Positions 7,211 to 15,200 of a stretch of DNA of 32,229 nt are shown here, piece after piece (the first letter of the stretch is position 1; every line of letters begins with the position of its first letter). The position numbers were made by a program, and so were the translations under genes. Source of the DNA: Actinomycetota bacterium (GTDB lineage Bacteria; Actinomycetota; Acidimicrobiia; IMCC26256; PALSA-555); the NCBI GenBank assembly GCA_003140175.1, contig PLJD01000017.1, positions 1 through 32,229 of the forward strand. Reading direction: 5' to 3'. The notes under the pieces were generated by a model. That model saw only the letters and a program-made list of their open reading frames with translations, did not search any database and had not been told where the DNA came from.

Positions 7211-9304
7211 TCAGCGCGCCGGGTCGGGGTCCGCGCCGCCGGGTCGGATCTCGACGAGCACGTCACCGGTGTCGAGCGTGGTCGCGACCTCGCCCGGCCG
7301 AAGGACCAGGGTCGTGAACGGCCATTGCACGAGCGCCGGTCCGGTGATGCTCGGTCCGGGTCGCAGCGCGTCCCCGTCGTAGACCGGGGCCTCGTGCCAG
7401 GCGTCGCCGGTGTGGACCGTGCGCCGCGTGCTCGGCGTCGACGCCGGGCCGGACGCGAGGACCGGCCACCGGGGTGCGTCGACGAGGCCGGTCGCGCTGA
7501 GGCGCAGTCCCCGCACCGTCGGCTCCTGGGACCGGGCCTCGATGAGACGCGCCGCCTCGTTCTCCCGGTGGAACGCCTCGACGGCCGCGCCGACGTCCTC
7601 GCGGGTGATCGGGGCGGACGGGCGGCGGGGGAGTGGGAGTGCTCGGTCGAAGGTCTGCCCGGGGTACACGAGGTTCAGCATCCAGGTCAGGCGAACTCGG
7701 TCGGTGGGGACACTCGCGGCGGCGAGTTCGGCGCGGGCTGCCGCTTCGAGCTCGTCGGCGAGGGCGTTCAGGTGGGAGCAGTCGACGGCTCGCCAGTCGA
7801 CGAGGTAGGTGCGGCTGGCGTCGACGACGTGGTCCGCGCTGACGAGCCCGAGCGCGGAGAAGCCCGGAGCGGCGCGGGGGATGAGGACCCGGCGCATCCC
7901 GAGCGCCGCGGCCTGGGTGGTGGCGTGCACCGGTCCCATGCCGCCGAAGGCGACGAGGTCGAGGCGGCGCGGGTCGGCGCCGGCCAGCGCGAGGACCCGC
8001 CGCACCGCGTCGGTCATGTGCGCGTCGACGATGCGCACCATCGCGACCGCGGCTTCCTCGGCGCCGACGTCGAGCTCCTTGCCGAGCCGTTCGAGCGCGC
8101 CGAGCGCCGCGTCGACGTCGAGGTGGCGCCGGCCCCCGAAGAACCCGGCGGGGTCGAGCCGTCCGAGGACCAGGTCGGCGTCGGTGACGGTCGGTGCCGT
8201 GCCGCCCTGCCCGTAGCAGGCCGGGCCGGGCTCGCTGCCCGCCGAGTCGGGGCCGACGTGGAGCACCCCGCCCGCGTCGACGTGGGCGATCGACCCGCCC
8301 CCGGCGCCGACCGCGTGGATGTCGACCATCGGCAGCCCGATGCAGTAGCGATGCCGCCAGTTCCAGTCGCTGGTCAGCTCGGGCTGGCCGCCGCGGATCA
8401 GGCACACGTCGTAGCTCGTGCCGCCCATGTCGACGCTGACCACGTCGCCGAGCCCCGCCTGGCCCGCGGCGCGTGCCGCGGCGACGACCCCGCCGGTCGG
8501 GCCCGACCCGATGGTGGCGACCGCTCGCCGCCCGATCGCGTCTGGGGTCGCGACCCCGCCCGCCGACGTCGCGATGAGCAGCTCGCGGGCGAACCCGGCG
8601 GCGCGGACGCGTGCCTCGAGTCGCTGCAGGTACCGGACGATGGGGGGGCCGACGTAGGCGTTCACGAGGGTGGTCGAGGTGCGCTCGAACTCGGGCGGTT
8701 TCGGGTACACCTCGTGGGACAGGGAGACCAGCTCGACGTCGGGGTACTCGTCGAGGATCAGCTCCCGGGCGCGCCGCTCATGGTCCGCGTTCACGTAGGA
8801 ATGGAGGAACACGACCGCGATCGACGTGACCCCGAAGCGGCGCAGCCGGCGGGTGGCGTGGCGGACCGCCTCCTCGTCGAGGGGCGTCTCGACCTCGCCC
8901 TCGGCGGTGAGCCGCTCCGGGATCTCGAGGCGGACGCGCCGCCGGGCGATGGGGAGCGGCGCCGGGTACGCCGGGTCCCAGATGTCCTCCTTGTAGCAGC
9001 GGCGCAGCTCGATCTCGTCCCGGAAACCTGCGGTGACGAGCAGCCCGGTCGGCGCGCCCCGCATCTGGATCATGGTGTTGTCGCCGGTGGTGGTGCCGTG
9101 CACGATCGACGTGGTCCGGGCGAGGAGCGCGCCGAGCTCGACGTGCTCGGCGGCGGCGAGCGCGGTGAGGCCGGTGAGGACCCCTTCGGACTGGTCCGCC
9201 GGTGTCGTCGGGGTCTTCTCGAGCACCACCGACCCGTCGGGTCGCACCAGGACGAGGTCGGTGAACGTTCCGCCGACGTCGACCCCGATCCGGGCGTCGC
9301 TCAC
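7211..9304 (-). CDS. hyuA: hydantoinase/oxoprolinase subunit A (HyuA-like, ATP-dependent)
   Basis: 697 residues, the usual length. It shows IGVDVGGTFTDLVLV (6-20), the nucleotide-binding start of the family; SIVHGTTTGDNTMI (66-79); NAYVGPPIVRYL (215-226); the second actin-like block ATSAGGVATPDA...GSGPTGGVV (245-274); VDMGGTSYDV (291-300); and GAGGGSIAHVDAGG (333-346). HyuA-type subunits bind ATP and, with HyuB, open cyclic amides such as hydantoins or 5-oxoproline; relatives act in acetone or acetophenone carboxylation. The substrate cannot be read from the sequence. The GTG at 9304 overlaps the hyuB stop by 4 bases (GTGA), pointing to translational coupling. It is the last gene of the amidohydrolase-hyuB-hyuA operon. 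Confidence 0.92.
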   Translation of the reverse strand: MSDARIGVDVGGTFTDLVLVRPDGSVVLEKTPTTPADQSEGVLTGLTALAAAEHVELGALLARTTSIVHGTTTGDNTMIQMRGAPTGLLVTAGFRDEIELRRCYKEDIWDPAYPAPLPIARRRVRLEIPERLTAEGEVETPLDEEAVRHATRRLRRFGVTSIAVVFLHSYVNADHERRARELILDEYPDVELVSLSHEVYPKPPEFERTSTTLVNAYVGPPIVRYLQRLEARVRAAGFARELLIATSAGGVATPDAIGRRAVATIGSGPTGGVVAAARAAGQAGLGDVVSVDMGGTSYDVCLIRGGQPELTSDWNWRHRYCIGLPMVDIHAVGAGGGSIAHVDAGGVLHVGPDSAGSEPGPACYGQGGTAPTVTDADLVLGRLDPAGFFGGRRHLDVDAALGALERLGKELDVGAEEAAVAMVRIVDAHMTDAVRRVLALAGADPRRLDLVAFGGMGPVHATTQAAALGMRRVLIPRAAPGFSALGLVSADHVVDASRTYLVDWRAVDCSHLNALADELEAAARAELAAASVPTDRVRLTWMLNLVYPGQTFDRALPLPRRPSAPITREDVGAAVEAFHRENEAARLIEARSQEPTVRGLRLSATGLVDAPRWPVLASGPASTPSTRRTVHTGDAWHEAPVYDGDALRPGPSITGPALVQWPFTTLVLRPGEVATTLDTGDVLVEIRPGGADPDPAR

Positions 9305-11082
9305 CCCGGCGGCCGCCGGTTGGAGCCGGACCGGCTCGCGCGGCGGGCCGCGGTCGCCGGCTCGTCGATCGCCAGGGTCAGGTCCTCAAGCGAGCCGGTG
9401 AGGATCACGCCGTAGCGTTCCCGGGCCGCGTCGACCGACACGTACTCGTCCCACACGTCGTCGAGGACCGCCGCCGGGTCGCGGGCGAGCGGGTCGCCCC
9501 AGCCGCCGCCGCCGCCGAACTGGTAGACGAGCCGGTCGCCGGTCTCCATGCGAACCCCGGCGACCGACGGGGCCACCACGACCTCGCGTTCGGTGTCGGC
9601 GCTGATGATGCACTCGTCGGGGGCGCCGTGCTCCCCACCCGCGATGCCGGGATGGATGTGGCGTCGGTTCACGACGTACTGGTTCACGAGCGTGGGGGCG
9701 CGGACCTCTTTGACGAACTCCGACCCGCACCCGCCGCGCCATTGGCCCGCCCCGCCCGAATCGGTGCGGTAGTTGCGGCCCCGCAGCAGGTGCGGGAACA
9801 GCGCCTCGTTGATCTCGGCCGACGCCTTGATGAGGTTGCCGTTCGAGGCCACCAGGGCGCCCCAGCCGTCGACGTCTCGCACCGCGTTCACCCAGCCGGC
9901 GTTCACCTCGCCGCCGTGGTCGAAGAACGGCTGGCCGGTGCGCGGGTCGTGGTCCCCCCACATCTGGCGCGGGCTGCCGTACTTGTAGGTCTGGGGCGCG
10001 CAGCGGTCGGGGAGGATCTGGGCCATCGCGAGCGCGATCGCGTCGCCGACCTCGACGCCGGGATGGTGCGTCCCGCTCGAGACCGGCTTGCCCTCGATCG
10101 GGTTCACGCACGTGCCCTCGGGCACCCGCAGCTCCACGCAGTCGAAGAAGCCTTCGTTCTTGGGGATCGACGGGTCGACGAGGCTCGCCAGCTGGGCGAT
10201 CGTGTACCCGCGGGTGTTCCCGAACGTCGACCAGGCCTGGATCTCGGGCCGGTCGTCGGAGCCCGCGAAGTCCACGATCAGGTGGTCGCCGTCCACCGTC
10301 ACGGCGACGTGCACGTGGATGTCTTCGTGCCCGGCGGGGTCGGCGTCGACGTAGACGTCGGCCGCGTAGCAGCCGTCGGGCCAGCGGGTGATCTCGTCGG
10401 CGAAGCGGCGGTGGGCGTCGTCGATGGTCCAGTCGACCGCGGCCCGCACCGCCTCGGTGCCGTAGGCGTCGACGACCTCGCCGAGGCGGCGAACGCCGAG
10501 CTGCGCGGCCCCGACCTGGGACCGCAGGTCGCCGACGAAGCCCGCCAGCCGGTTGTTGGCGCGCATGGTGAGGACGACGTCGCGGCGTTCCCGACCGGCC
10601 TCGACGATCTTCAGCAGCGGGTAGCGGGTGCCTTCCGACCAGATGTCCTGGGCGAAGACGTTGTACCCGCCGGCCCGCGCGCCGCCGGTGTCGCCGTGGT
10701 GGCATTGGATCGAGGCGACCAGGACTAGCTCGCCGTCGGCGAAGACCGGAGCGAACACGTTGAAGTCCGGCAGGTGACCGCCGCCGTGGTACGGGTCGTT
10801 GGCGACGAGCACATCGCCCGGGTACAGCTCGTCGCCGAGAAAGTCGAGCGCGAAGCGCACCGGGAGCGTGCTCGAGAGCATGAACTGCGGGATACCGACC
10901 GACAGGGCCGCGAGGCGACCCTGCGAGTCGAGGATCGTCGCGTTGCGCTCGTTGCTCTGATTCAGGATGGGCGTCGTCGCGGTGCGCGACACGTACGTCG
11001 CCATCTCGAAGCAGACGGTCTCCATCGCCGAGCGGATCACCTCGGCGGTCACCGCGTCGAACGCGGCGCGCGCCTCAGGCAC
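9301..11082 (-). CDS. hyuB: hydantoinase/oxoprolinase subunit B (HyuB-like)
   Basis: 593 residues. Diagnostic blocks are FDAVTAEVIRSAMETVCFEM (8-27) at the start, NQSNERNATILDSQGRLAAL (41-60), the metal-site region VANDPYHGGGHLPDFNVFAP (93-112) and SIQCHHGDTGG (124-134), with Gly-rich GGGGGWGDPLARD near the C-terminus. HyuB partners HyuA in ATP-dependent ring opening or carboxylation. The open frame extends to 11277, but the family start fits the GTG at 11082, which overlaps the amidohydrolase stop by 8 bases (GTGCCTGA). The earlier ATG would add about 65 residues that are a shadow of the upstream gene. The stop overlaps the hyuA start, so the subunits should be made in equal amounts. Confidence 0.92.
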   Translation of the reverse strand: MPEARAAFDAVTAEVIRSAMETVCFEMATYVSRTATTPILNQSNERNATILDSQGRLAALSVGIPQFMLSSTLPVRFALDFLGDELYPGDVLVANDPYHGGGHLPDFNVFAPVFADGELVLVASIQCHHGDTGGARAGGYNVFAQDIWSEGTRYPLLKIVEAGRERRDVVLTMRANNRLAGFVGDLRSQVGAAQLGVRRLGEVVDAYGTEAVRAAVDWTIDDAHRRFADEITRWPDGCYAADVYVDADPAGHEDIHVHVAVTVDGDHLIVDFAGSDDRPEIQAWSTFGNTRGYTIAQLASLVDPSIPKNEGFFDCVELRVPEGTCVNPIEGKPVSSGTHHPGVEVGDAIALAMAQILPDRCAPQTYKYGSPRQMWGDHDPRTGQPFFDHGGEVNAGWVNAVRDVDGWGALVASNGNLIKASAEINEALFPHLLRGRNYRTDSGGAGQWRGGCGSEFVKEVRAPTLVNQYVVNRRHIHPGIAGGEHGAPDECIISADTEREVVVAPSVAGVRMETGDRLVYQFGGGGGWGDPLARDPAAVLDDVWDEYVSVDAARERYGVILTGSLEDLTLAIDEPATAARRASRSGSNRRPPG

Positions 11083-12739
11083 GAAGCACCCGGCCCGGGC
11101 GCGCGGCGAGCGCCTCGGGCACCGGGTCGCCGTCGACCCGGATCGGGGTCCCGTTGACCACCACGTGCGCGACACCACCGGGCTGGTCCGCGACGAGCCG
11201 TTCCCCGTCGGCGGGGAAGTCCCGGATCCGCCGCAGCGGACCGGGCGCCACGGTGTCCGCGTCGAACACCGTGACATCGGCGGCCCGGCCCGGCGCCAGG
11301 ACGCCCCGGTCGGCGAACCCGAACACGCCGGCGGGCTCGCCGGTCAACTTGTGCACCGCCTCCTCGAGGCTGAGCACCTCGCGTTCGCGGACCCAGTTGC
11401 CGAGCAGATCGGTCGGGAGGCACGCGTCGCAGAGCTGGCCGACGTGCGCGCCCGCGTCGGAGAGCCCGATCAGCATCCCGTCCTGGCGCAGCAGCGTCGC
11501 GATCATCTCCTCGTCGTCGTTGGCGAGCACGGTCCGGACCCGCGTCGTGAGATCCTCCGAGACCGCCAGGTCCAAGAGCGCTTCGAGCGGCTCGAGCCCT
11601 CGCGACGTGGCGTACGCCGCGATGTTCTGACCCTCGAGCTCGGGATGGTCGCGGCTCTCGGCGATCGTGACCGTGTCCCACCGGGGACGGAACACGCGGC
11701 TGTGCGCCAACTCGTCCTGCGCGATGCGCCGCCACTCCGGATCGCGGTACGCGGCGAGCCGATCCTCGGGTGGCCGGGCCAGCAGCGACGCGAAGGACGC
11801 CACCGTGTTGAACGTGAACGGCTCGGCGAGCGTCATCCGGAACGTCAGCGGCCGGCAGGTCACCTGCGGCCACACGTCGGCACCCGCCGCCCGCTCGGTC
11901 GCGGACAGCTCCGCCATCCTCGACGCGAACGGCGAGCCCTTGATCGTGAGCAGCGCGGTCCACGTGAACGGACGCCCGATGCGGTGCTGGAGCTGGTACA
12001 CGTCCGTGTGCTGGATCCGTTCGCCGGGCGTGAACTCCGCCACGCCGCGCCCCAGGTCGTGGAGCGGGGTGAGGAGGGTCTCGAGCTCGGGCAGGCTGGC
12101 TAGACGCGACGGCACCGGGCGGCCGCCGTCGCCGGCGTGCGTGGGCGCGGAGCTGGTCGCGAACCCTGCCGCGCCGGCCGCGACTGCCTCGCGCACGACG
12201 TCGGCCATCTGGGCCAGCTCATCGGACGTCGGCTGCTCGCGCTCGTAGCCTTCGTCGCCCATGACGAAGAGGCGCACCGCGGTGTGCCCGACGTACGCGG
12301 TGTAGTTCAACGCGGTGCCGTGACGCTCCACCGTGTCGAGGTACTCGGGGAACGTCTCGAACTCCCAGGGGATCCCCGCCTCGAGCGTCGAGAGGCTCAT
12401 GTCCTCGACGTGTTGGAGGGTGCGTCCGATGAGCGACCGATGCTCAGGCCGGCACGGCGCGATCGAGAAGCCGCAGTTGCCGGCCACCACGCTCGTCACC
12501 CCATGCCACGACGAGGGGGTGAGCGCCGGGTCCCAGAACACCTGCGCGTCGTAGTGGGTGTGGATGTCGATGAACCCCGGCGCCACGACGTGGCCACTGG
12601 CGTCGAGCTCGTGGCGGCCCTCGAGGCGAGGTCCGATCTCGGCGATGCGGTCGCCGTCGATGGCGACGTCGGCCGTTCGGCCCGGCGCGCCGGTCCCGTC
12701 GACGACCGTGCCGCCGCGGATCACCCAGTCGTGCGCCAT
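11075..12739 (-). CDS. D-aminoacylase-type amidohydrolase (N-acyl-D-amino-acid deacylase family)
   Basis: 554 residues. It starts with the amidohydrolase beta-strand WVIRGGTVVDGTG (5-17) and has the metal motif GFIDIHTHYDAQVFWDP (55-71; H60, H62). SVVAGNCGFSIAPC (83-96) follows; the GNCG cysteine C89 corresponds to the zinc-ligand Cys of D-aminoacylases. GLSDAGAHVG (425-434) supplies the catalytic Asp D428. The C-terminal ADVTVFDADT closes the urease-like beta-sandwich. The family removes N-acyl groups from D-amino acids, though many members act on other cyclic or acylated amides. The ATG at 12739 has a GAGGAGG SD 7 nt away; the open frame extending to 13615 lies opposite the dehydrogenase gene and is not real. 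It leads the operon with hyuB and hyuA, suggesting successive hydrolysis of an amide or lactam substrate. Confidence 0.88.
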   Translation of the reverse strand: MAHDWVIRGGTVVDGTGAPGRTADVAIDGDRIAEIGPRLEGRHELDASGHVVAPGFIDIHTHYDAQVFWDPALTPSSWHGVTSVVAGNCGFSIAPCRPEHRSLIGRTLQHVEDMSLSTLEAGIPWEFETFPEYLDTVERHGTALNYTAYVGHTAVRLFVMGDEGYEREQPTSDELAQMADVVREAVAAGAAGFATSSAPTHAGDGGRPVPSRLASLPELETLLTPLHDLGRGVAEFTPGERIQHTDVYQLQHRIGRPFTWTALLTIKGSPFASRMAELSATERAAGADVWPQVTCRPLTFRMTLAEPFTFNTVASFASLLARPPEDRLAAYRDPEWRRIAQDELAHSRVFRPRWDTVTIAESRDHPELEGQNIAAYATSRGLEPLEALLDLAVSEDLTTRVRTVLANDDEEMIATLLRQDGMLIGLSDAGAHVGQLCDACLPTDLLGNWVREREVLSLEEAVHKLTGEPAGVFGFADRGVLAPGRAADVTVFDADTVAPGPLRRIRDFPADGERLVADQPGGVAHVVVNGTPIRVDGDPVPEALAARPGRVLRA

Positions 12740-12822
12740 CGCCCGACCTCCTCGTCCCCCGGCTCGTCGTGGTGGGCTCGTCCGGGTGGGTCGGGCCGGC
12801 TGTCCGTCCCGGGCGCAGATCG

Positions 12823-12828
12823 ACCCTA
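12823..12828 (-). promoter_or_regulatory. candidate -10 (TAGGGT) for the amidohydrolase-hyuBA operon
   Basis: On the minus strand TAGGGT would start transcription near 12815, leaving a leader of about 76 nt with a strong SD before the ATG at 12739. It lies directly beside the plus-strand hexamer at 12830, so the two divergent promoters would compete or be co-regulated. Confidence 0.4.
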
Positions 12829-12829
12829 T

Positions 12830-12835
12830 TACGAT
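12830..12835 (+). promoter_or_regulatory. candidate -10 (TACGAT) for the dehydrogenase operon
   Basis: TACGAT stands 8 bases before a GTG (12844) that opens a 27-codon frame ending at the dehydrogenase start. This is the same hexamer-to-start geometry as the other leaderless genes here. Confidence 0.35.
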
Positions 12836-12843
12836 GCCGCGAC

Positions 12844-12927
12844 GTGAACCTGCTCCCCGCCTCGCCTGGGAAGCGCTGCGCGCCGGACCCGGTCCCGCCC
12901 GAGGTCCGGACCGCGGAGGACCGGTGA
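12844..12927 (+). CDS. possible 27-residue leader peptide overlapping the dehydrogenase start
   Basis: GTG at 12844 opens a 27-codon frame beginning MNLLPASPGKRCAPD and ending in TGA at 12925-12927, inside the GTGA overlap with the dehydrogenase start at 12924. The GTG would be the 5' end of a leaderless mRNA from the TACGAT hexamer. The frame contains the GGAGG used by the next gene. It resembles a translational-coupling leader, but a short open frame can arise by chance in such GC-rich DNA. No known peptide is recognised. Confidence 0.25.
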   Translation: MNLLPASPGKRCAPDPVPPEVRTAEDR

Positions 12928-13976
12928 GCGCGCTGCCCGATGCCATGCGGGTCGCGGTGTACCAGCGGCCCGGCGAGCTCACCGTCGAGGAACGCCCGGT
13001 GCCCACGGTCGGGGCCCGCGACGTGCTCCTGGCGGTCAGCCACTGCGGGATCTGCGGCAGCGACATCCACTTCGTCCTCGAGGGCTGGGGCCGCCCCGGC
13101 GCCGTCGAGGGCCACGAGTTCACCGGCCAGGTCGTGGCGGTGGGCTCCGCCGTCACCCGCTGGGCGGTCGGCGACGAGGTGGTCGGCGGGCCCAGCCCCC
13201 GCTGCGGGACCTGCGAGTACTGCCGCGCCGGGCGGCCCTCCCTCTGCACCGGGCGCAACACGCCCGGCATGAGCGCCCACCGCGACGGCGCATTCGCCGA
13301 GTACACCCTCGTCCACGAGGACGCGCTGCTGCGCATCCCCGACGGACTCTCGTTGCGGGCCGGCGCGCTCGCCGAGCCGCTCGCCGTCGCCCTCCACGGC
13401 CTCACCCGGGGTGGGGTGCAGGCCGGCCAGCGGATCCTGGTCACCGGCGCGGGCCCGATCGGGTCGCTCTGCGTCGCCGCCGCCCGGGCGCGGGGTGTCA
13501 CCGACGTCGTCGTGAGCGAACCGCATCCTCGTCGGCGCGCCCTCGCGGAACGACTCGGCGCGTCGGTCGTCGAGCCCGACGCGCTCGTCGCCCCCCCGTC
13601 GCCCGGTGACGTCACCGAGCACCCCTTCGACGTCGCCCTCGAGTGCTCGGGCCACGCGGTGGCGATGGAAGCCGCGCTGGGTCAGCTGAAGCGGGGCGGG
13701 ACGCTCGTCCTCGTCGGCGCCGGCATCAAGGCGCCCCGCCTCGACGCCAACCGGATCCTGTTGAACGAGCTCCTCGTCACCGGCGCGTTCGTCTACGACG
13801 CCGACGGCTTCGACCGTGCCCTCGAGCTCCTGACCCGGCCCGGCTTTCCGACCGACGTGCTCATCGAGCACGACGACGTGTCGCTCGACGGGCTCTACGA
13901 CGCGCTGGTCGGGCTCCACGACGGAGCGTTGGCCGCCAAGGTGATGATCGTTCCCGGCCGAGAGGGGGACCGATGA
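12924..13976 (+). CDS. zinc-dependent medium-chain alcohol/polyol dehydrogenase
   Basis: 350 residues, normal for the medium-chain (MDR) family. Catalytic zinc ligands are C41 (CGICGSDIHF), H64-E65 (EGHEF) and probably E151 (ALAEPLAV). The structural zinc lobe is complete with C94, C97, C100 and C108 (PRCGTCEYCRAGRPSLC). The nucleotide fold has GAGPIG (175-180) and acidic E199 after strand two, which favours NAD over NADP. It resembles sorbitol, butanediol and threonine dehydrogenases; the substrate is unknown. The GTG at 12924 has GGAGG 4 nt upstream; the ATG at 12945 is the alternative, and an ATG at 12834 would overlap the promoter hexamer. It overlaps the next gene by ATGA, so it leads the operon to 16190. 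Confidence 0.9.
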   Translation: MSALPDAMRVAVYQRPGELTVEERPVPTVGARDVLLAVSHCGICGSDIHFVLEGWGRPGAVEGHEFTGQVVAVGSAVTRWAVGDEVVGGPSPRCGTCEYCRAGRPSLCTGRNTPGMSAHRDGAFAEYTLVHEDALLRIPDGLSLRAGALAEPLAVALHGLTRGGVQAGQRILVTGAGPIGSLCVAAARARGVTDVVVSEPHPRRRALAERLGASVVEPDALVAPPSPGDVTEHPFDVALECSGHAVAMEAALGQLKRGGTLVLVGAGIKAPRLDANRILLNELLVTGAFVYDADGFDRALELLTRPGFPTDVLIEHDDVSLDGLYDALVGLHDGALAAKVMIVPGREGDR

Positions 13977-14431
13977 CCTCGGTCACGACACGAAAGCCAC
14001 GGTTCAACCACGTCGCCATGAGCCTGCCATCCGACCTGCTCGGCCCGACGCACCGCGAGGAGATCGTCCGCTTCTACGGCGACGTGTTCGGCTGGGAGGA
14101 ACAGCCGGTCATGACGCTCGACCATCAGCGGCTCGTGCTGTCGGCCTACACCTACGAGCAGTTCGTCTTCCTCATCGCCGACGACTCGCCGATGGAGTGT
14201 CCCCACCTCGACCACTTCGGGATCTCGGTCGCCACCGAGGCCGAGCTTGACGACATGCTGGCCCGCGCCCGCCGCTACCAGGAGCATGACGACCGGGTCG
14301 ACATCGTCGACAAGAAGGTCGAGGACCACGGGATGCTGGCGATCACCAGCTTCTACGTGCGCTACCTCCTCCCGATGATGGTCGAGGTGCAATGGTGGGA
14401 CTTCAAGGAGCTCACCCCGCCCCGTGCCTGA
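13973..14431 (+). CDS. VOC-superfamily (glyoxalase/dioxygenase-like) protein
   Basis: 152 residues, one or two beta-alpha-beta-beta-beta modules. FNHVAMSLP (11-19) and LDHFGISVAT (79-88) are the paired first strands typical of the vicinal-oxygen-chelate fold, and VEVQWWD (137-143) is the closing strand. H13, H81 and E138 stand where metal ligands usually lie. The segment IVRFYGDVFGWEE (31-43) is the usual VOC helix. Members include glyoxalases, extradiol dioxygenases and epimerases; the reaction is not decided. The ATG at 13973 overlaps the dehydrogenase stop (ATGA), and its own stop overlaps the methyltransferase start by 8 bases. Confidence 0.85.
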   Translation: MTSVTTRKPRFNHVAMSLPSDLLGPTHREEIVRFYGDVFGWEEQPVMTLDHQRLVLSAYTYEQFVFLIADDSPMECPHLDHFGISVATEAELDDMLARARRYQEHDDRVDIVDKKVEDHGMLAITSFYVRYLLPMMVEVQWWDFKELTPPRA

Positions 14432-15194
14432 CGCCACCCTCGCGACTACCACCACCCCCGAGACGTCCACGCCGGAGCTGACCGGCCCGGCGCGGGTCCG
14501 CGAGCTCTGGCGGCGCTGGCGGCGCGAGAAGGAGGACCCCGAGCCCTTCTACTCGATGCTCGCCACCGAGACCGTGCGGCGGCTCGAGCGCCGGTATCGG
14601 CCGGTGGCCGGCCAGCAAGTTCTCGACCTCGGCTGCGGACCTGGCTTCTACACGACCGCGTTTCGTCGGCGTGGCGCGACGGTCACCCCCCTCGACGGCT
14701 CCTTCGACGAGCTTGACCTGACCGGCCGCCCACCCGACGGCGCGGTGCTCGCCGACGCCGGACGGGCCCCGTTTCCCGACGCCGGCTTCGACGCCGTGTT
14801 CTGCTCGAACCTGCTGGAGCACGCCCGCGACACCGGAGCCATCGTCGGCGAGGTGGCGCGGCTCCTCCGACCGGGCGGGTGGGGCTACGTGTCGTGGACC
14901 AACTGGTACTCGCCGTGGGGCGGCCACGACATGACCCCCTACCAGTTCCTCGGCCCCGAGCGGGGGCCGCGCCTCTACGAGGCGCGCCACGGGCCGCCCC
15001 GCAAGAACCGCTACGGCGAGGGCCTCTTCGCCGTCCACATCGGGCCCACGTTGCGCCTCGCCCGCGCCCACCCCGACCTGATCGTCGAGCACGTCGAGCC
15101 GCGCTACTGGCCCTGGGCGTCCTGGCTCACCCGAGTCCCCGCGGTCCGCGAGGTCCTGTGCTGGAACTGCGTGCTGTACCTCACCCGGCGGTGA
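14424..15194 (+). CDS. class I SAM-dependent methyltransferase
   Basis: 256 residues. The SAM-binding motif I is VLDLGCGPGFYTTAF (66-80), an acidic motif II-like LDGSFDELDL follows (90-99), and motif IV is FCSNLLEHARDTG (126-138), with LLRPGGWGYVSW (147-158) as post-motif strand. The C-terminal third has many Trp and Tyr residues (PRYWPWASWL, 226-235), suggesting an aromatic or lipid-facing pocket. The acceptor is unknown. The GTG at 14424 overlaps the VOC stop (GTGCCTGA); the first 20 residues are Thr/Pro-rich and may be disordered. The LLM gene follows after 6 bp. Confidence 0.87.
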   Translation: MPDATLATTTTPETSTPELTGPARVRELWRRWRREKEDPEPFYSMLATETVRRLERRYRPVAGQQVLDLGCGPGFYTTAFRRRGATVTPLDGSFDELDLTGRPPDGAVLADAGRAPFPDAGFDAVFCSNLLEHARDTGAIVGEVARLLRPGGWGYVSWTNWYSPWGGHDMTPYQFLGPERGPRLYEARHGPPRKNRYGEGLFAVHIGPTLRLARAHPDLIVEHVEPRYWPWASWLTRVPAVREVLCWNCVLYLTRR

Positions 15195-15200
15195 ACGGAG

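Noticed and set aside
7208-9415. 735-codon plus-strand frame opposite hyuA
   Set aside because: Antisense shadow; the minus strand carries complete HyuA motifs.
12740-13615. Upstream extension of the amidohydrolase frame
   Set aside because: It is antisense to the zinc dehydrogenase; the ATG at 12739 has a strong SD and the family start motif.
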